Translations under genes and position numbers: made by a program
In this document: positions 29,610 to 39,164 of the stretch, piece by piece
Layout: each line of letters begins with the position of its first letter
Position numbering within the stretch: the stretch's first letter is position 1
The notes under the pieces: generated by a model
The model's database searches: none
Told to the model about the DNA's origin: nothing
Seen by the model: only the letters and a program-made list of their open reading frames with translations
DNA from: an uncultured Candidatus Thioglobus sp.
Lineage (GTDB): Bacteria > Pseudomonadota > Gammaproteobacteria > PS1 > Pseudothioglobaceae
NCBI GenBank assembly: GCA_905618925.1
Contig: CAJQTG010000003.1
Span: 1-64,000, forward strand
Direction of reading: 5' to 3'
Length of the DNA stretch: 64,000 bases

Positions 29610-29782
29610 TTATATAGCGTTATCTTCTTTCATTAAAATTGGACTTCCATCTGGTGTACTTAAGGGAATAATTTTCCCTTTTATCGTACACATAGTGTTG
29701 AACCACTTTGTTTGTTGTTACCCAGATTAACTTCCAGATCTACCAAAACTAACTCAGCATCTAAAACCTCTAAGACCTTCAT
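29610..29782 (-). pseudogene. Frameshifted small ORF (about 56 aa when repaired)
   Basis: AAAAAGGAG RBS then MKVLEVLDAELVLVDLEVNLGNNKQSGSTLC, stop shortly after; removing one TG of TGTGT near 29688-29692 gives ...STLCTIKGKIIPLSTPDGSPILMKEDNAI*. Total length is 3n+2. Confidence 0.45.
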
Positions 29783-29985
29783 TTTTTTTCTCCTTTTTAG
29801 CAAGTATGTTGTTTAAATTTAGCGACATTAATTATTCATTTCTTTGGGTAGTGAGCAATTTACTAAATTTAGCTTATGGTTAATACTTAAGCATCAAACA
29901 AATTTTTGACTTTTAATAGAATCAAATTGAAATATAATCCTTTCATTGAAGCTTAATTAAAAGTCAACAATTAAGAGCACTTAAA

Positions 29986-31134
29986 ATGATGAACAGTGAA
30001 GGAATAGATCAAAAATTACAAGGGCGTATAAAGCTTTGTAAGTCATCACCTCAAAAAAGACGAAGTCTGCCTTTTGAGTGCTATTGGGAGGACTCAGTCT
30101 TTATCCAAGAGCAAAAGCTTATTTTTGCCAACCAGTGGCTTGGACTGGGAAGAGCAGATAGATTAGAGCTTGCTGGTGAATATGAAGTTTTTGAGATGTG
30201 TGGGCAATCCTTACTTTTGATTCGTGATCAAGACAAAATTTTGCGATTATATGCAAATACTTGTCGACATAGAGGATCAAAACTATTCGGTGGTACCGGT
30301 CATTGTCAAGCTATTAGCTGTCCTTTTCACGGCTGGACATACTCACTAGATGGCAATTTAAAACATGCTAAAACAATGTCAGAAAACCCTAATTTTGACT
30401 TTTCTGAGCACTCCTTAATTGAATATAACTTAAAAGAAATACAGGGGTTTCTGTTTACTTTCCTGGGAAATAAACCAACAGATCTAGATGCTCAACTGGG
30501 TGATTTTTCACAATTGCATCAGCCTTGGTCATTGAATGAATTAATTACAACTAGGCGTGAGGTGTTTGAGGTGCAGTGTAATTGGAAGGCATTTTTAGAT
30601 GTTTTTAATGAATACTATCATTTGAATAATGTTCATCCAACCAGTATTGATAACCTTTACTGTAAGCCTGAAGAAGCAGATAAAACAACAGGAGATTATG
30701 CTAGTCAGTTTGGACTTACTACAGGCACGGGAGCATTACTAGAAGCGCAGCAACTTAGCGCTTTGCCAAAAATGGAAAACTTAGACACGCCTTGGAGTCT
30801 TGGAGCTCGATATAGTTGGGTTTTTCCAAATATGACTTTTGCAGCAAGCCAAGAAGCAGTTTGGGTTTACGAGGCTAATCCTATTACCTCAGAGCGATGT
30901 CAGGTTAGACAAAGCATCTGCTTTCCAAAAAATACATTAGGACTTCCTGATTTTGAAGAAAAATCCCAAGCTTACTATCAGCGCCTTGATGATGCTCTAG
31001 ATGAAGATATTGCCGCACTCGAAAATCAACAGAAGGGTCTTTATAATTCACCCTCTCTCCAGGGACAATTCTCAACATTAATGGAAGCAAATGTCGCAAC
31101 ATTTGCTCACTGGTATGCCAATAAAATTATTTAA
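29986..31134 (+). CDS. Rieske 2Fe-2S aromatic ring-hydroxylating oxygenase family alpha subunit
   Basis: CRHRGSKLFGGTGHCQAISCPFHGW Rieske motif; catalytic-domain NEYYHLNNVHP. Confidence 0.9.
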   Translation: MMNSEGIDQKLQGRIKLCKSSPQKRRSLPFECYWEDSVFIQEQKLIFANQWLGLGRADRLELAGEYEVFEMCGQSLLLIRDQDKILRLYANTCRHRGSKLFGGTGHCQAISCPFHGWTYSLDGNLKHAKTMSENPNFDFSEHSLIEYNLKEIQGFLFTFLGNKPTDLDAQLGDFSQLHQPWSLNELITTRREVFEVQCNWKAFLDVFNEYYHLNNVHPTSIDNLYCKPEEADKTTGDYASQFGLTTGTGALLEAQQLSALPKMENLDTPWSLGARYSWVFPNMTFAASQEAVWVYEANPITSERCQVRQSICFPKNTLGLPDFEEKSQAYYQRLDDALDEDIAALENQQKGLYNSPSLQGQFSTLMEANVATFAHWYANKII

Positions 31135-31173
31135 AATTAATTAATGCTGATTTATTAGAAATACGAGAAGCTT

Positions 31174-31803
31174 ATGTCAGAGAAAAGAAGTTTAAAAAAT
31201 GTGTATTCAATAAAAACACCTGAAGATTCTATAAATCTATATAGATCCTGGGCTTCTTCATATGATGCCGATTTTGCTAGACAAAACGACTATCAATCAC
31301 CTTTAGAAATTGCTAAGTATTTTGATAAATATTCTAATAATGAAGACACACCAATCTTAGATGTTGGAGCAGGTACAGGCCTCATTGGAGAGTGCTTAAA
31401 TTTAAATTCAAGGAAAATAGACGCTATTGATATTTCTCCTGAAATGTTAAACATTGCCAAATTAAAAAATTGCTATTCAAAGATAATTGAGGCAGACCTT
31501 ACTAAAAGATTACTGATAGGTGATAATCATTATGGTGCAGTTGTAAGTGCGGGCACTTTTACCCATGGCCATGTCGGGCCAGATGCATTAGATGAGCTTT
31601 TACGAATTACCAGGCCTGGCGGCCTATTTGTTCTCACAATTCATTATAAGTTATTCAAAAAAGCTGGATTTGATACAAAAATTCTAGAACTTGAAGGAAG
31701 CATAACCAAGCCCAGTTTTCATGAAGTAAGAGTCTATGGGAATAACCCAGACAAAGATCATGGTAACGACAAAGTAATTATCACAGTTTTTAGAAAAAAA
31801 TAA
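31174..31803 (+). CDS. Class I SAM-dependent methyltransferase
   Basis: ILDVGAGTGLIGECL, IDAIDISPEML, LLRITRPGGLFVLTIH. Confidence 0.88.
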   Translation: MSEKRSLKNVYSIKTPEDSINLYRSWASSYDADFARQNDYQSPLEIAKYFDKYSNNEDTPILDVGAGTGLIGECLNLNSRKIDAIDISPEMLNIAKLKNCYSKIIEADLTKRLLIGDNHYGAVVSAGTFTHGHVGPDALDELLRITRPGGLFVLTIHYKLFKKAGFDTKILELEGSITKPSFHEVRVYGNNPDKDHGNDKVIITVFRKK

Positions 31804-31873
31804 AGTTGAGCTTTTAAAACTTGAGACAAGTGTTTTGTCCACAACTTTTTGCCTTAAATCTTTTTAACACCTC

Positions 31874-32881
31874 TTATATATAGTCAGTAGAAACAGCGAG
31901 TATTGCAATAGCTAATAAGGCAATAGTTTGTAAGACCATAAGTAGGATTGATTTACCGCCTAACTCCATCATTGATTTAAGAGAGGTGGAAACGCCTAAG
32001 CCTGCTATGGCGAACACTAAAAACCATTGTGAGACACTTGAAAGAAATCCTGAGAACACCATTGGGATAAAACCACTACTATTTATAAGTAAACACAAGG
32101 CAAAACCAAGGGCAAACCAAGGAAAGGCTTTAGAGCTGATTGTTCTGGATTCATCATCACCTTTCATTAGCAATGCAATCAAGATAACAACGATTGGAAG
32201 CATTGAGATTCTGAGTAACTTAATAAAAGTAGCTACATCGCCTGTCTCATTAGATACTGCATAACCAGCTCCAACAACTTGAGCAACATCATGAATGGTT
32301 GATCCAATAAGAATACCAATTTCAACGTCACTAAACTCTGCCACTTTGAATAAAATAGGATACGTAATCATTGCAAAGGTCGATAAGGCGGTGACACAAA
32401 CAACAATAAATAAAGTATCACGATGTCTATCTTTCCAGTTGGGTAGTACTGAGGCCACAGCTAGCGCAGCAGCAGCGCCACAAATAGCTACAGCGCAAGC
32501 GGTTAGAAGACCAAAGAGGTATTTTCTTCCCATCAATTTTGCTAATATCCAGCTAATAGCAATTGATGATATAACTAGAATTGGAACTAACAATAGTACA
32601 TTTGTTCCAAGCCCTAAAATTTGATCAAACGTAACTCTAAAACCCAATAACGCAACACCAAAACGTAAGATCTTCTTACTTGAAAACTCAATACCTGGTG
32701 CACAGCGCTCATCGTTTGCGAGAAAATTAAAGGCAATACCTATAAGAAGTGCAAATAGCATCACTGGTGCTTTATAGTGGATACTTAGAAATCCAGCTGC
32801 CGCAGCAATTGTGCCAACCACTACTAAGCCAGGGAAGAGTATTTGTAGTCGATTTTGAAAGTTGAGGAATAATGAATTCAT
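31874..32881 (-). CDS. YeiH family putative sulfate exporter
   Basis: Multi-TM; CAPGIEFSSKKILRFGVALLGFRVTF, CAVAICGAAAALAVASV, GSTIHDVAQVVGAGYAVS. Confidence 0.9.
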   Translation of the reverse strand: MNSLFLNFQNRLQILFPGLVVVGTIAAAAGFLSIHYKAPVMLFALLIGIAFNFLANDERCAPGIEFSSKKILRFGVALLGFRVTFDQILGLGTNVLLLVPILVISSIAISWILAKLMGRKYLFGLLTACAVAICGAAAALAVASVLPNWKDRHRDTLFIVVCVTALSTFAMITYPILFKVAEFSDVEIGILIGSTIHDVAQVVGAGYAVSNETGDVATFIKLLRISMLPIVVILIALLMKGDDESRTISSKAFPWFALGFALCLLINSSGFIPMVFSGFLSSVSQWFLVFAIAGLGVSTSLKSMMELGGKSILLMVLQTIALLAIAILAVSTDYI

Positions 32882-33059
32882 TTAGAACGACTTTTAAGGT
32901 AATTGATACGGCGAGTCATTTTAAATCAATATGTGCCTATTATGCTAAATCATATAAAAACTAAATATGATAAATGACATGAACTTACTTTTGACTCATA
33001 ATGTTGTTCTTTGGCTCAGATTACTATGATGGATAATTTTAATTTCTTGTCATAAAAAA

Positions 33060-34244
33060 TCATGGGACTGACAATGACATTATTAAACGATCTAAAAAAC
33101 TACCACCTTTTTGTAATTGCACAAGGCTGATAAATTCATTTGCTTTATGAGCTTGGTCTATATTACCGGGACCACAAACAAGCGTAGGGATTCCAAGACG
33201 TTTTTGAAATAACCCACCTTCAGTACCAAATATAACTTTACTATGAGTATCATTATTAAGAAGCTCTTTAATATAAGCTACAAACTCAATACCTGGGGCA
33301 GTTAAAAGCCCGGGATATTTGGCCAGCGTTTCAAAACTAAAGCCAGTTTCAGGGTCAATTAAGTGCATCTCAGATTCAAGATCTTCTTTGGCATAAGTCT
33401 CAATTTTATCTAGTAAATGCTGCGGATCTTCTTCATAAAGATGTCGAATTTCAAAATCAAATTGACAAAAATTGGGCACTATATTTAGCGCAGTTCCACC
33501 CTTAACGACACCCGTATGAAGCGTTGAATATGGCACCTCATAATCCATATCAAAAGGCCCATTTTGTGCTTTTTCGCGCGCTAATTTTCGAATATAAACG
33601 ATGAGTTCTGAAGCAAAATCTACCGCATTAACGCCAAAAGGCGCTTGTCCAGAGTGGCAGGCGTGGCCCTTTACTTTTACTCGACTAGCGTGTTTACCTT
33701 TGTGGCCAATAACGACCTCCATACTTGTTGGCTCACCAATAATGCAGCAACTTGGTTTGATAGGTTGATGTTCAAGTAAGTCCAACATTCTTTGGACGCC
33801 TACACACCCTATTTCCTCATCATATGAAAATGCTAAATGAATTGGTTGCGTTAGCTCTATAGATACCATTTCTGGAATTCGACTAAGTACTAAAGCAATA
33901 AAACCTTTCATATCTGCACTGCCGCGTCCATAAAGATTGCCATCAGATTCTTTCAAAGAAAATGGATCACTATTCCATTCTTGTCCTTCAACAGGAACAA
34001 CATCAGTGTGGCCTGACAGCATAACTCCACCAACATCTTTTCTTCCAATTGTAGCGTAGAGGTTGGCTTTTTTACCACTCTCGTCATATATCAATGTTGA
34101 TTCAATGTTGTAACTTGCAAGATATGATTTAATAAAATTAATTAAATTAAGATTGGAGTTGTAGCTGGTCGTATCAAATCCAACTAATTTTTTTAACAAT
34201 TCAATCGCTTTAGTGTTTTTTCCCAATACTTCAATTGGAGGCAT
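33060..34244 (-). CDS. argE: Acetylornithine deacetylase/M20 family
   Basis: GHTDVVPVEGQEW, GRGSADMKGFIAL, DEEIGCVG, FGTEGGLF. Track start 34280 probably too long; ATG 34244 follows the DUF1028 stop with GGAGA upstream. Confidence 0.87.
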   Translation of the reverse strand: MPPIEVLGKNTKAIELLKKLVGFDTTSYNSNLNLINFIKSYLASYNIESTLIYDESGKKANLYATIGRKDVGGVMLSGHTDVVPVEGQEWNSDPFSLKESDGNLYGRGSADMKGFIALVLSRIPEMVSIELTQPIHLAFSYDEEIGCVGVQRMLDLLEHQPIKPSCCIIGEPTSMEVVIGHKGKHASRVKVKGHACHSGQAPFGVNAVDFASELIVYIRKLAREKAQNGPFDMDYEVPYSTLHTGVVKGGTALNIVPNFCQFDFEIRHLYEEDPQHLLDKIETYAKEDLESEMHLIDPETGFSFETLAKYPGLLTAPGIEFVAYIKELLNNDTHSKVIFGTEGGLFQKRLGIPTLVCGPGNIDQAHKANEFISLVQLQKGGSFLDRLIMSLSVP

Positions 34245-34245
34245 T

Positions 34246-34923
34246 CTAGAGATCTCCAGAAACACCATAACTTGGTGCACCCGTGGGATCTTCAGCGCGT
34301 GTATTATAATCTATCATTTGTTCTTCGTAGTTTTGCCAAAGCTTCATAAGCTTATCAATAGGATTGTCCTCAGACCAATCTACTCTTAAATCAACTAGTG
34401 GCCAAGGATGTTTGTGAGCAACCTTGATTCCGGCAGAGTGGACAGGACCCTCTTCACCACCAGCATCTAAGCCAGCCTTTAGAGCTAACAATAATCGCTC
34501 AGCAAGGTGTAGGTTAGAGTTTTTAGCAAAATTATCAACTATAGCCTTTGGAATCTCAGTACTAATTAGCAAATTACCAGCCGCAATACAATGATTGCCC
34601 TTTGCTACTGCATGCGTACCAAGAGTTTTTGAGCCAGAAAAGCTTGAACTCTGACCTTTGTGATCAATAACCATTAATTGCCGATAATCGATGAATTTAC
34701 GATCATTAGTTATAATTTTAATTGCTTGCTCGGAACTTGATCCTTTTTCAATTAAATCCAGAAGGATATTGCCCAGACTTGGGTCTGTAATATTTTGCGT
34801 GCTTGAAGCGCCAACACCTGCCTTAACCCAAGGGCAACGACTTGCTACACAGATACTTGATGAAGTAATAGCAACACCAACCATGCCTGTTTTTTCACAA
34901 AACCCTGCAACTGAAAAAGTCAT
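34246..34923 (-). CDS. DUF1028 domain-containing protein (Ntn-hydrolase-like)
   Basis: MTFSVAGFCEKTGMVGVAITSSSICVASRCPWVKAGVGASSTQN; GLDAGGEEGPVHSAG. Confidence 0.88.
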   Translation of the reverse strand: MTFSVAGFCEKTGMVGVAITSSSICVASRCPWVKAGVGASSTQNITDPSLGNILLDLIEKGSSSEQAIKIITNDRKFIDYRQLMVIDHKGQSSSFSGSKTLGTHAVAKGNHCIAAGNLLISTEIPKAIVDNFAKNSNLHLAERLLLALKAGLDAGGEEGPVHSAGIKVAHKHPWPLVDLRVDWSEDNPIDKLMKLWQNYEEQMIDYNTRAEDPTGAPSYGVSGDL

Positions 34924-34951
34924 ACCACGCTCTCCTTAAAATTCTATATAT

Positions 34952-35365
34952 TTAATCATCCTCTGGAATCATCGCTTCAACGTCGATTTCCATCATCATC
35001 TCTGGCACTGCTAAGCCTTTAACAATTAATCCCGTTGAACAAACATGAATGCCTTTAAGCCAACGACCAACTACCGAGTATACATCTTCACGATACTCTC
35101 GCTCTGTGATATATATGGTTACTTTGCATACATGCTCTAACTTAGACCCTGACTCTTCAAGGAGTGTTTTAACACAACTCATTGCATTTTCAGTTTGCGC
35201 AGCAGCATCACCAATACCGGTAATATTACCCTCTAAGTCAAAACAAGTTTGTCCTCTTAAAAATACGCGATTTCCAGCTCTTACTGCCATACAAAGGTCA
35301 TTATCCATGCCTTTGCCTGGATACATTTGCTCGGTATTAAATTTTCTTATTCTTTGATGTGTCAT
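34952..35365 (-). CDS. RidA/YjgF family protein
   Basis: RVFLRGQTCFDLEGN, AAAQTENAMSCVKTLLEESGSKLEHVCKVTIYI. Confidence 0.88.
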   Translation of the reverse strand: MTHQRIRKFNTEQMYPGKGMDNDLCMAVRAGNRVFLRGQTCFDLEGNITGIGDAAAQTENAMSCVKTLLEESGSKLEHVCKVTIYITEREYREDVYSVVGRWLKGIHVCSTGLIVKGLAVPEMMMEIDVEAMIPEDD

Positions 35366-35394
35366 TGTATCTCCATAATAAATCCATAAATATT

Positions 35395-36663
35395 TTATCC
35401 CTTTGATGCTCTTATTGAAGCATCAAAGTCAAGATAATTAGTACGCAATTTAATTTGATCAGCTAAAAACTTAGCATCCTGCCAAACGCCCCATATAAAA
35501 GCTGAACCTCGACGTGACTGCCATGGAAGTCCAAGAAAATAAATACCCGATTCTGTCGATATACCTCGCTCATGCTTTGGCCTTCCATTTTCATCAAGCG
35601 CATCAACTTTTAACCAGCTAAAGTCAACATCAAAACCCGTTGCCCAAACTATTGAATTTATTCCAGCCTCCTCAAGATCAATCTCAAGAATAGGATTTGT
35701 AACGCACTCTGGGTCAGGCAAGACTTCTCTAGCTTCGGGCTCGAGCGGAAAGTCAAGACCATTACGAATTACGTAATCATCTGCTTGATCAAGTAGAGAT
35801 AGAGTATAAGCATTTCCTCCAGCAATATTTTTTGTAAGGTCAGGCGCAAAATACATCACATTATTTTTAAATAATTGGGTTCTCCCAAGAAGACTAATTC
35901 CGCGTTCAGCAAGACCTCGAAAATCAACCGTCTGACCACCATGTGCCCCACTAACAGCAATCGTAATGTGCTCAGTTCCTGGGTCTTTAGTGACAGCCTC
36001 CCATTTGCCTAAGACACCTAGCCACCAGACAAAATCACGTCCACGATAACTACGAGGGGGTAAGTCGTGAGGACCAACGGAAAGATAAACTGATTTACCA
36101 GAACGCAAAAGCTCATCGGCGATTTGTGCTCCTGATGATCCAGCTCCAACAACTAAAACCCCGCCATCTGGTAATTGCTCAGGGTTTTGATACTGACTTG
36201 AATGAATTTGCGTAATTTTATTTTTTTCAAATTCAAACTTAGGAATTAAAGGGCGCTGAAAAGGCCCAGTAGCAGCGACCACATTATTGGCATCAAAAAT
36301 ACCATCAGAAGTTTCAACACGAAAACCTGGACGCCCATTATTTCTTCGCACTTCTTTGACCTCAACGCCACAACGTATAGGGGCTTTAATCATCTCAGCA
36401 TAGGCAACAAAGTAATCTACAACTTGTTCTTTTGAAGGATATCCATTGGGATCAAAATCAGCAAATTTCATATTTGGAAACCGGTCATGCCAAGCTGGAC
36501 CATTAGCAACTAAAGAGTCCCACCTTTCTGAGCGCCAACGCTCTGCAATCCGATTGCGCTCTAAAACTAGATGAGGTATTTTGCAATTACTCAAGTGCTC
36601 ACTCATAGCAATGCCAGCCTGACCACCCCCAACAATGAGCGTGTCTATTTTCTCAATCAACAC
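35395..36663 (-). CDS. Flavin-containing monooxygenase/FAD-NAD(P) oxidoreductase
   Basis: TLIVGGGQAGIAMS, RFPNMKFADFD, VLVVGAGSSGAQIADEL, SIVWATGFDVDFSWL. Confidence 0.9.
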   Translation of the reverse strand: MLIEKIDTLIVGGGQAGIAMSEHLSNCKIPHLVLERNRIAERWRSERWDSLVANGPAWHDRFPNMKFADFDPNGYPSKEQVVDYFVAYAEMIKAPIRCGVEVKEVRRNNGRPGFRVETSDGIFDANNVVAATGPFQRPLIPKFEFEKNKITQIHSSQYQNPEQLPDGGVLVVGAGSSGAQIADELLRSGKSVYLSVGPHDLPPRSYRGRDFVWWLGVLGKWEAVTKDPGTEHITIAVSGAHGGQTVDFRGLAERGISLLGRTQLFKNNVMYFAPDLTKNIAGGNAYTLSLLDQADDYVIRNGLDFPLEPEAREVLPDPECVTNPILEIDLEEAGINSIVWATGFDVDFSWLKVDALDENGRPKHERGISTESGIYFLGLPWQSRRGSAFIWGVWQDAKFLADQIKLRTNYLDFDASIRASKG

Positions 36664-36838
36664 TTGTAGCTCGAATTATAAACTCCATACACACCTCATT
36701 TTTCATTCAACCTAATAGATTTCACATTTTTTTTGACTTTCAATTAAGTATATAGACCAAACTAAAGAAAATAAAATATTAAAAATTTTTCATTTTCATA
36801 ACTATAATATTGTTATTACTTAAAATAATTAATTAGCC

Positions 36839-37789
36839 ATGCTTCGAATCACTTTTAGGCAATTACACTACTTTACCATCGTGGCTGAAGAGTTAAATAT
36901 AGCAGCCGCAGCTCGAAAGTTATTTATCTCGCAACCTGCAATAACAAATGCACTGAAATTACTCGAAGAAAACCTTGGCTCTCAATTACTTGTTCGCCAC
37001 CATGCTCGAGGCGTAACTCTTACCAGCGCAGGTAAGGACTTTCTAGTGCGTGCTATAGATTTATTAGCTCAAGCAAATGAACTAGAATTAAGCACTATTG
37101 ATTCAGGCCCATTATTACGTGGCAGATTGGAGGTTGGTTGTTATAGCAGTATTGCACCAATGTATATGCCTCGCTTAATCACAGAATTCTTAAACCTACA
37201 CCCGCAGGTTGATCTGCGTTTACATGAATCAAACCAAGGAGATTTGATAGCTAGTCTAATGCAGGGTGAACTTGATTATGTCATTACACCTAGTAATAAT
37301 TTAGGTCGAAATTTAATACAGAAACCCTTACTAAAACGACACCCCCACATCATATTAGGCTCCGACCATCCATTGACTTCAAAAACCAAAATTCATTTGA
37401 GCGAGCTAGTTGACTACCCCATGGTTTTATTGAACTTTGATTCCAGTCGAAACTATTTTATCGGCCTCTTTCGGTCCCATGGATTAGAGCCTTGGGTAAG
37501 ATATTGGTCACCATCTTTTGAAACTGTAAGAGGTATCGTTGCAAATGGGCTAGGTTATTCTATTTTAGTTACACGACCTAAATCAGATTTTGACTACAAT
37601 GGTCGCCCTTTATTTCTCCGACCTATTGCAGATGATGTTAATACAGATGATATTAGCCTAATAAGTGCTGAAACACGCCGTGCCACAAACTTGATGACAG
37701 CTTTTCAAGAATTTTCTGTAGAACACTTCAAAAAACTAGACAATGCTGAAAAATTATCTACAGATAACCATCACGAGAAAGGTCACTGA
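36839..37789 (+). CDS. LysR-family transcriptional regulator
   Basis: N-terminal HTH FTIVAEELNIAAAARKLFISQPAITNALKLLEENLGSQLLVRHHARGVTLTSAG. Confidence 0.92.
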   Translation: MLRITFRQLHYFTIVAEELNIAAAARKLFISQPAITNALKLLEENLGSQLLVRHHARGVTLTSAGKDFLVRAIDLLAQANELELSTIDSGPLLRGRLEVGCYSSIAPMYMPRLITEFLNLHPQVDLRLHESNQGDLIASLMQGELDYVITPSNNLGRNLIQKPLLKRHPHIILGSDHPLTSKTKIHLSELVDYPMVLLNFDSSRNYFIGLFRSHGLEPWVRYWSPSFETVRGIVANGLGYSILVTRPKSDFDYNGRPLFLRPIADDVNTDDISLISAETRRATNLMTAFQEFSVEHFKKLDNAEKLSTDNHHEKGH

Positions 37790-39146
37790 TAGTCTCAACA
37801 ATACTCTCCCTGAGTATTGCTACTAATTTATCTACCTCCTCTCTTGTCATTATTAAAGGTGGTGATAAAACGTTCATATGTGCTAAAGGTCGAACAATAA
37901 GTCCTCGCTTCTGACAATGGTCCGCTATTCGACTTCCCACTGCAGCATCCTCATGAATTAGTGACTTAGTCTTTTTATCAGCAACATTTTCGATACACAT
38001 CATGAATTTACTACCTCGAACTTCACCTACAATTTCAAGATTTTCTAATGTTTTTAACTGCTTTTCAAAATATACACCAACATCATTAACATGCTCACAG
38101 AGATTTTCCCTTTCCATAATTTCAATATTTTTTAATCCTGCTGCGCAGCAAACTGGATGACCTGAGTATGTAAAGCCATGAGTAAATAAAGCACCTTTGG
38201 CTTGAGGGATACTAATAACATCATAAATCTCATCCGAAAGTATTGTTGCACTTAAAGGAAGATAGCCTGAAGTTAGTCCTTTGGCACAAGTGATAATGTC
38301 TGGTTGTAAATCAAACTCATCTTTGGAAGCAAACATGTGGCCTAATCTCCCAAATGCAGTAACTACCTCATCAGAAACATAGAGTACCTCATATTTATTA
38401 CATACCTCTTGGGTTCGACGATGGTAACCGGGAGGTGGAACAATAACTCCACCTGCTCCCATAATGGGCTCAGCAAAAAATAAAGCAACATTATCTTGTC
38501 CTAGTTCTAGTATCTTATCTTCCAATTCCTGAACCTTGGTATCACAAAAATCCTCCAAGCTCATACCTTTAGCCCGTCGATAGGGGTTTGGACAGCTAAT
38601 ATGATGCACCATTTGCTTATCAATATCAAAACCAATGTGGTCAAACTCAACACCTGTAATTGACATTGCCATATAGGTAGAGCCATGGTAGCCATCAATT
38701 CGACTGATAATTTTTTTCTTGGTTGTTTTCCCTAACTGATTAAAATAAAAGTGAGCAATCCTTACAGCCGAATCATTTGCAACAGAGCCACCACAACCAT
38801 AAAACACATGATTTAAATTACCTGGTGCTAATTCAGCTAGTTTTGCAGCTAAAGCAGCAGCAGGAGGAGTGGTGTGATGACCAAAGGTTGAAAAGTATGG
38901 AATTCTCTTTGCTTGAGTGGCAATAGCATCCGCCATCTCCGCACGTCCATAGCCAATATTGACGCACCAAAGACCGCCAATACCATCTATATATTGCTTC
39001 CCTTCATTATCAGTTAGGGTTATTCCAGAAGCATCAGTTAGTACCATGGAGCCATCATCTTTAAAGGTTGAAAAATCAGTCCATGGATGAATAAAATGAT
39101 CCTTATCTTTCTGCCATATGTTTTTTTTATTTTTGTTCATAATCAA
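37758..39146 (-). CDS. Class III aminotransferase (polyamine/putrescine:pyruvate SpuC-like)
   Basis: GGLWCVNIGYGRAEMADA, FYGCGGSVANDSAVRIAHFY, DEVVTAFGRLGHMFAS, ITCAKGLTSGYLPL; polyamine gene neighbourhood. Confidence 0.87.
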   Translation of the reverse strand: MIMNKNKKNIWQKDKDHFIHPWTDFSTFKDDGSMVLTDASGITLTDNEGKQYIDGIGGLWCVNIGYGRAEMADAIATQAKRIPYFSTFGHHTTPPAAALAAKLAELAPGNLNHVFYGCGGSVANDSAVRIAHFYFNQLGKTTKKKIISRIDGYHGSTYMAMSITGVEFDHIGFDIDKQMVHHISCPNPYRRAKGMSLEDFCDTKVQELEDKILELGQDNVALFFAEPIMGAGGVIVPPPGYHRRTQEVCNKYEVLYVSDEVVTAFGRLGHMFASKDEFDLQPDIITCAKGLTSGYLPLSATILSDEIYDVISIPQAKGALFTHGFTYSGHPVCCAAGLKNIEIMERENLCEHVNDVGVYFEKQLKTLENLEIVGEVRGSKFMMCIENVADKKTKSLIHEDAAVGSRIADHCQKRGLIVRPLAHMNVLSPPLIMTREEVDKLVAILRESIVETISDLSRDGYL

Positions 39147-39164
39147 TCCTCGTAATAGTATTTA

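Noticed and set aside
32295-32624. 109-aa plus ORF antisense to yeiH
   Set aside because: Shadow ORF.
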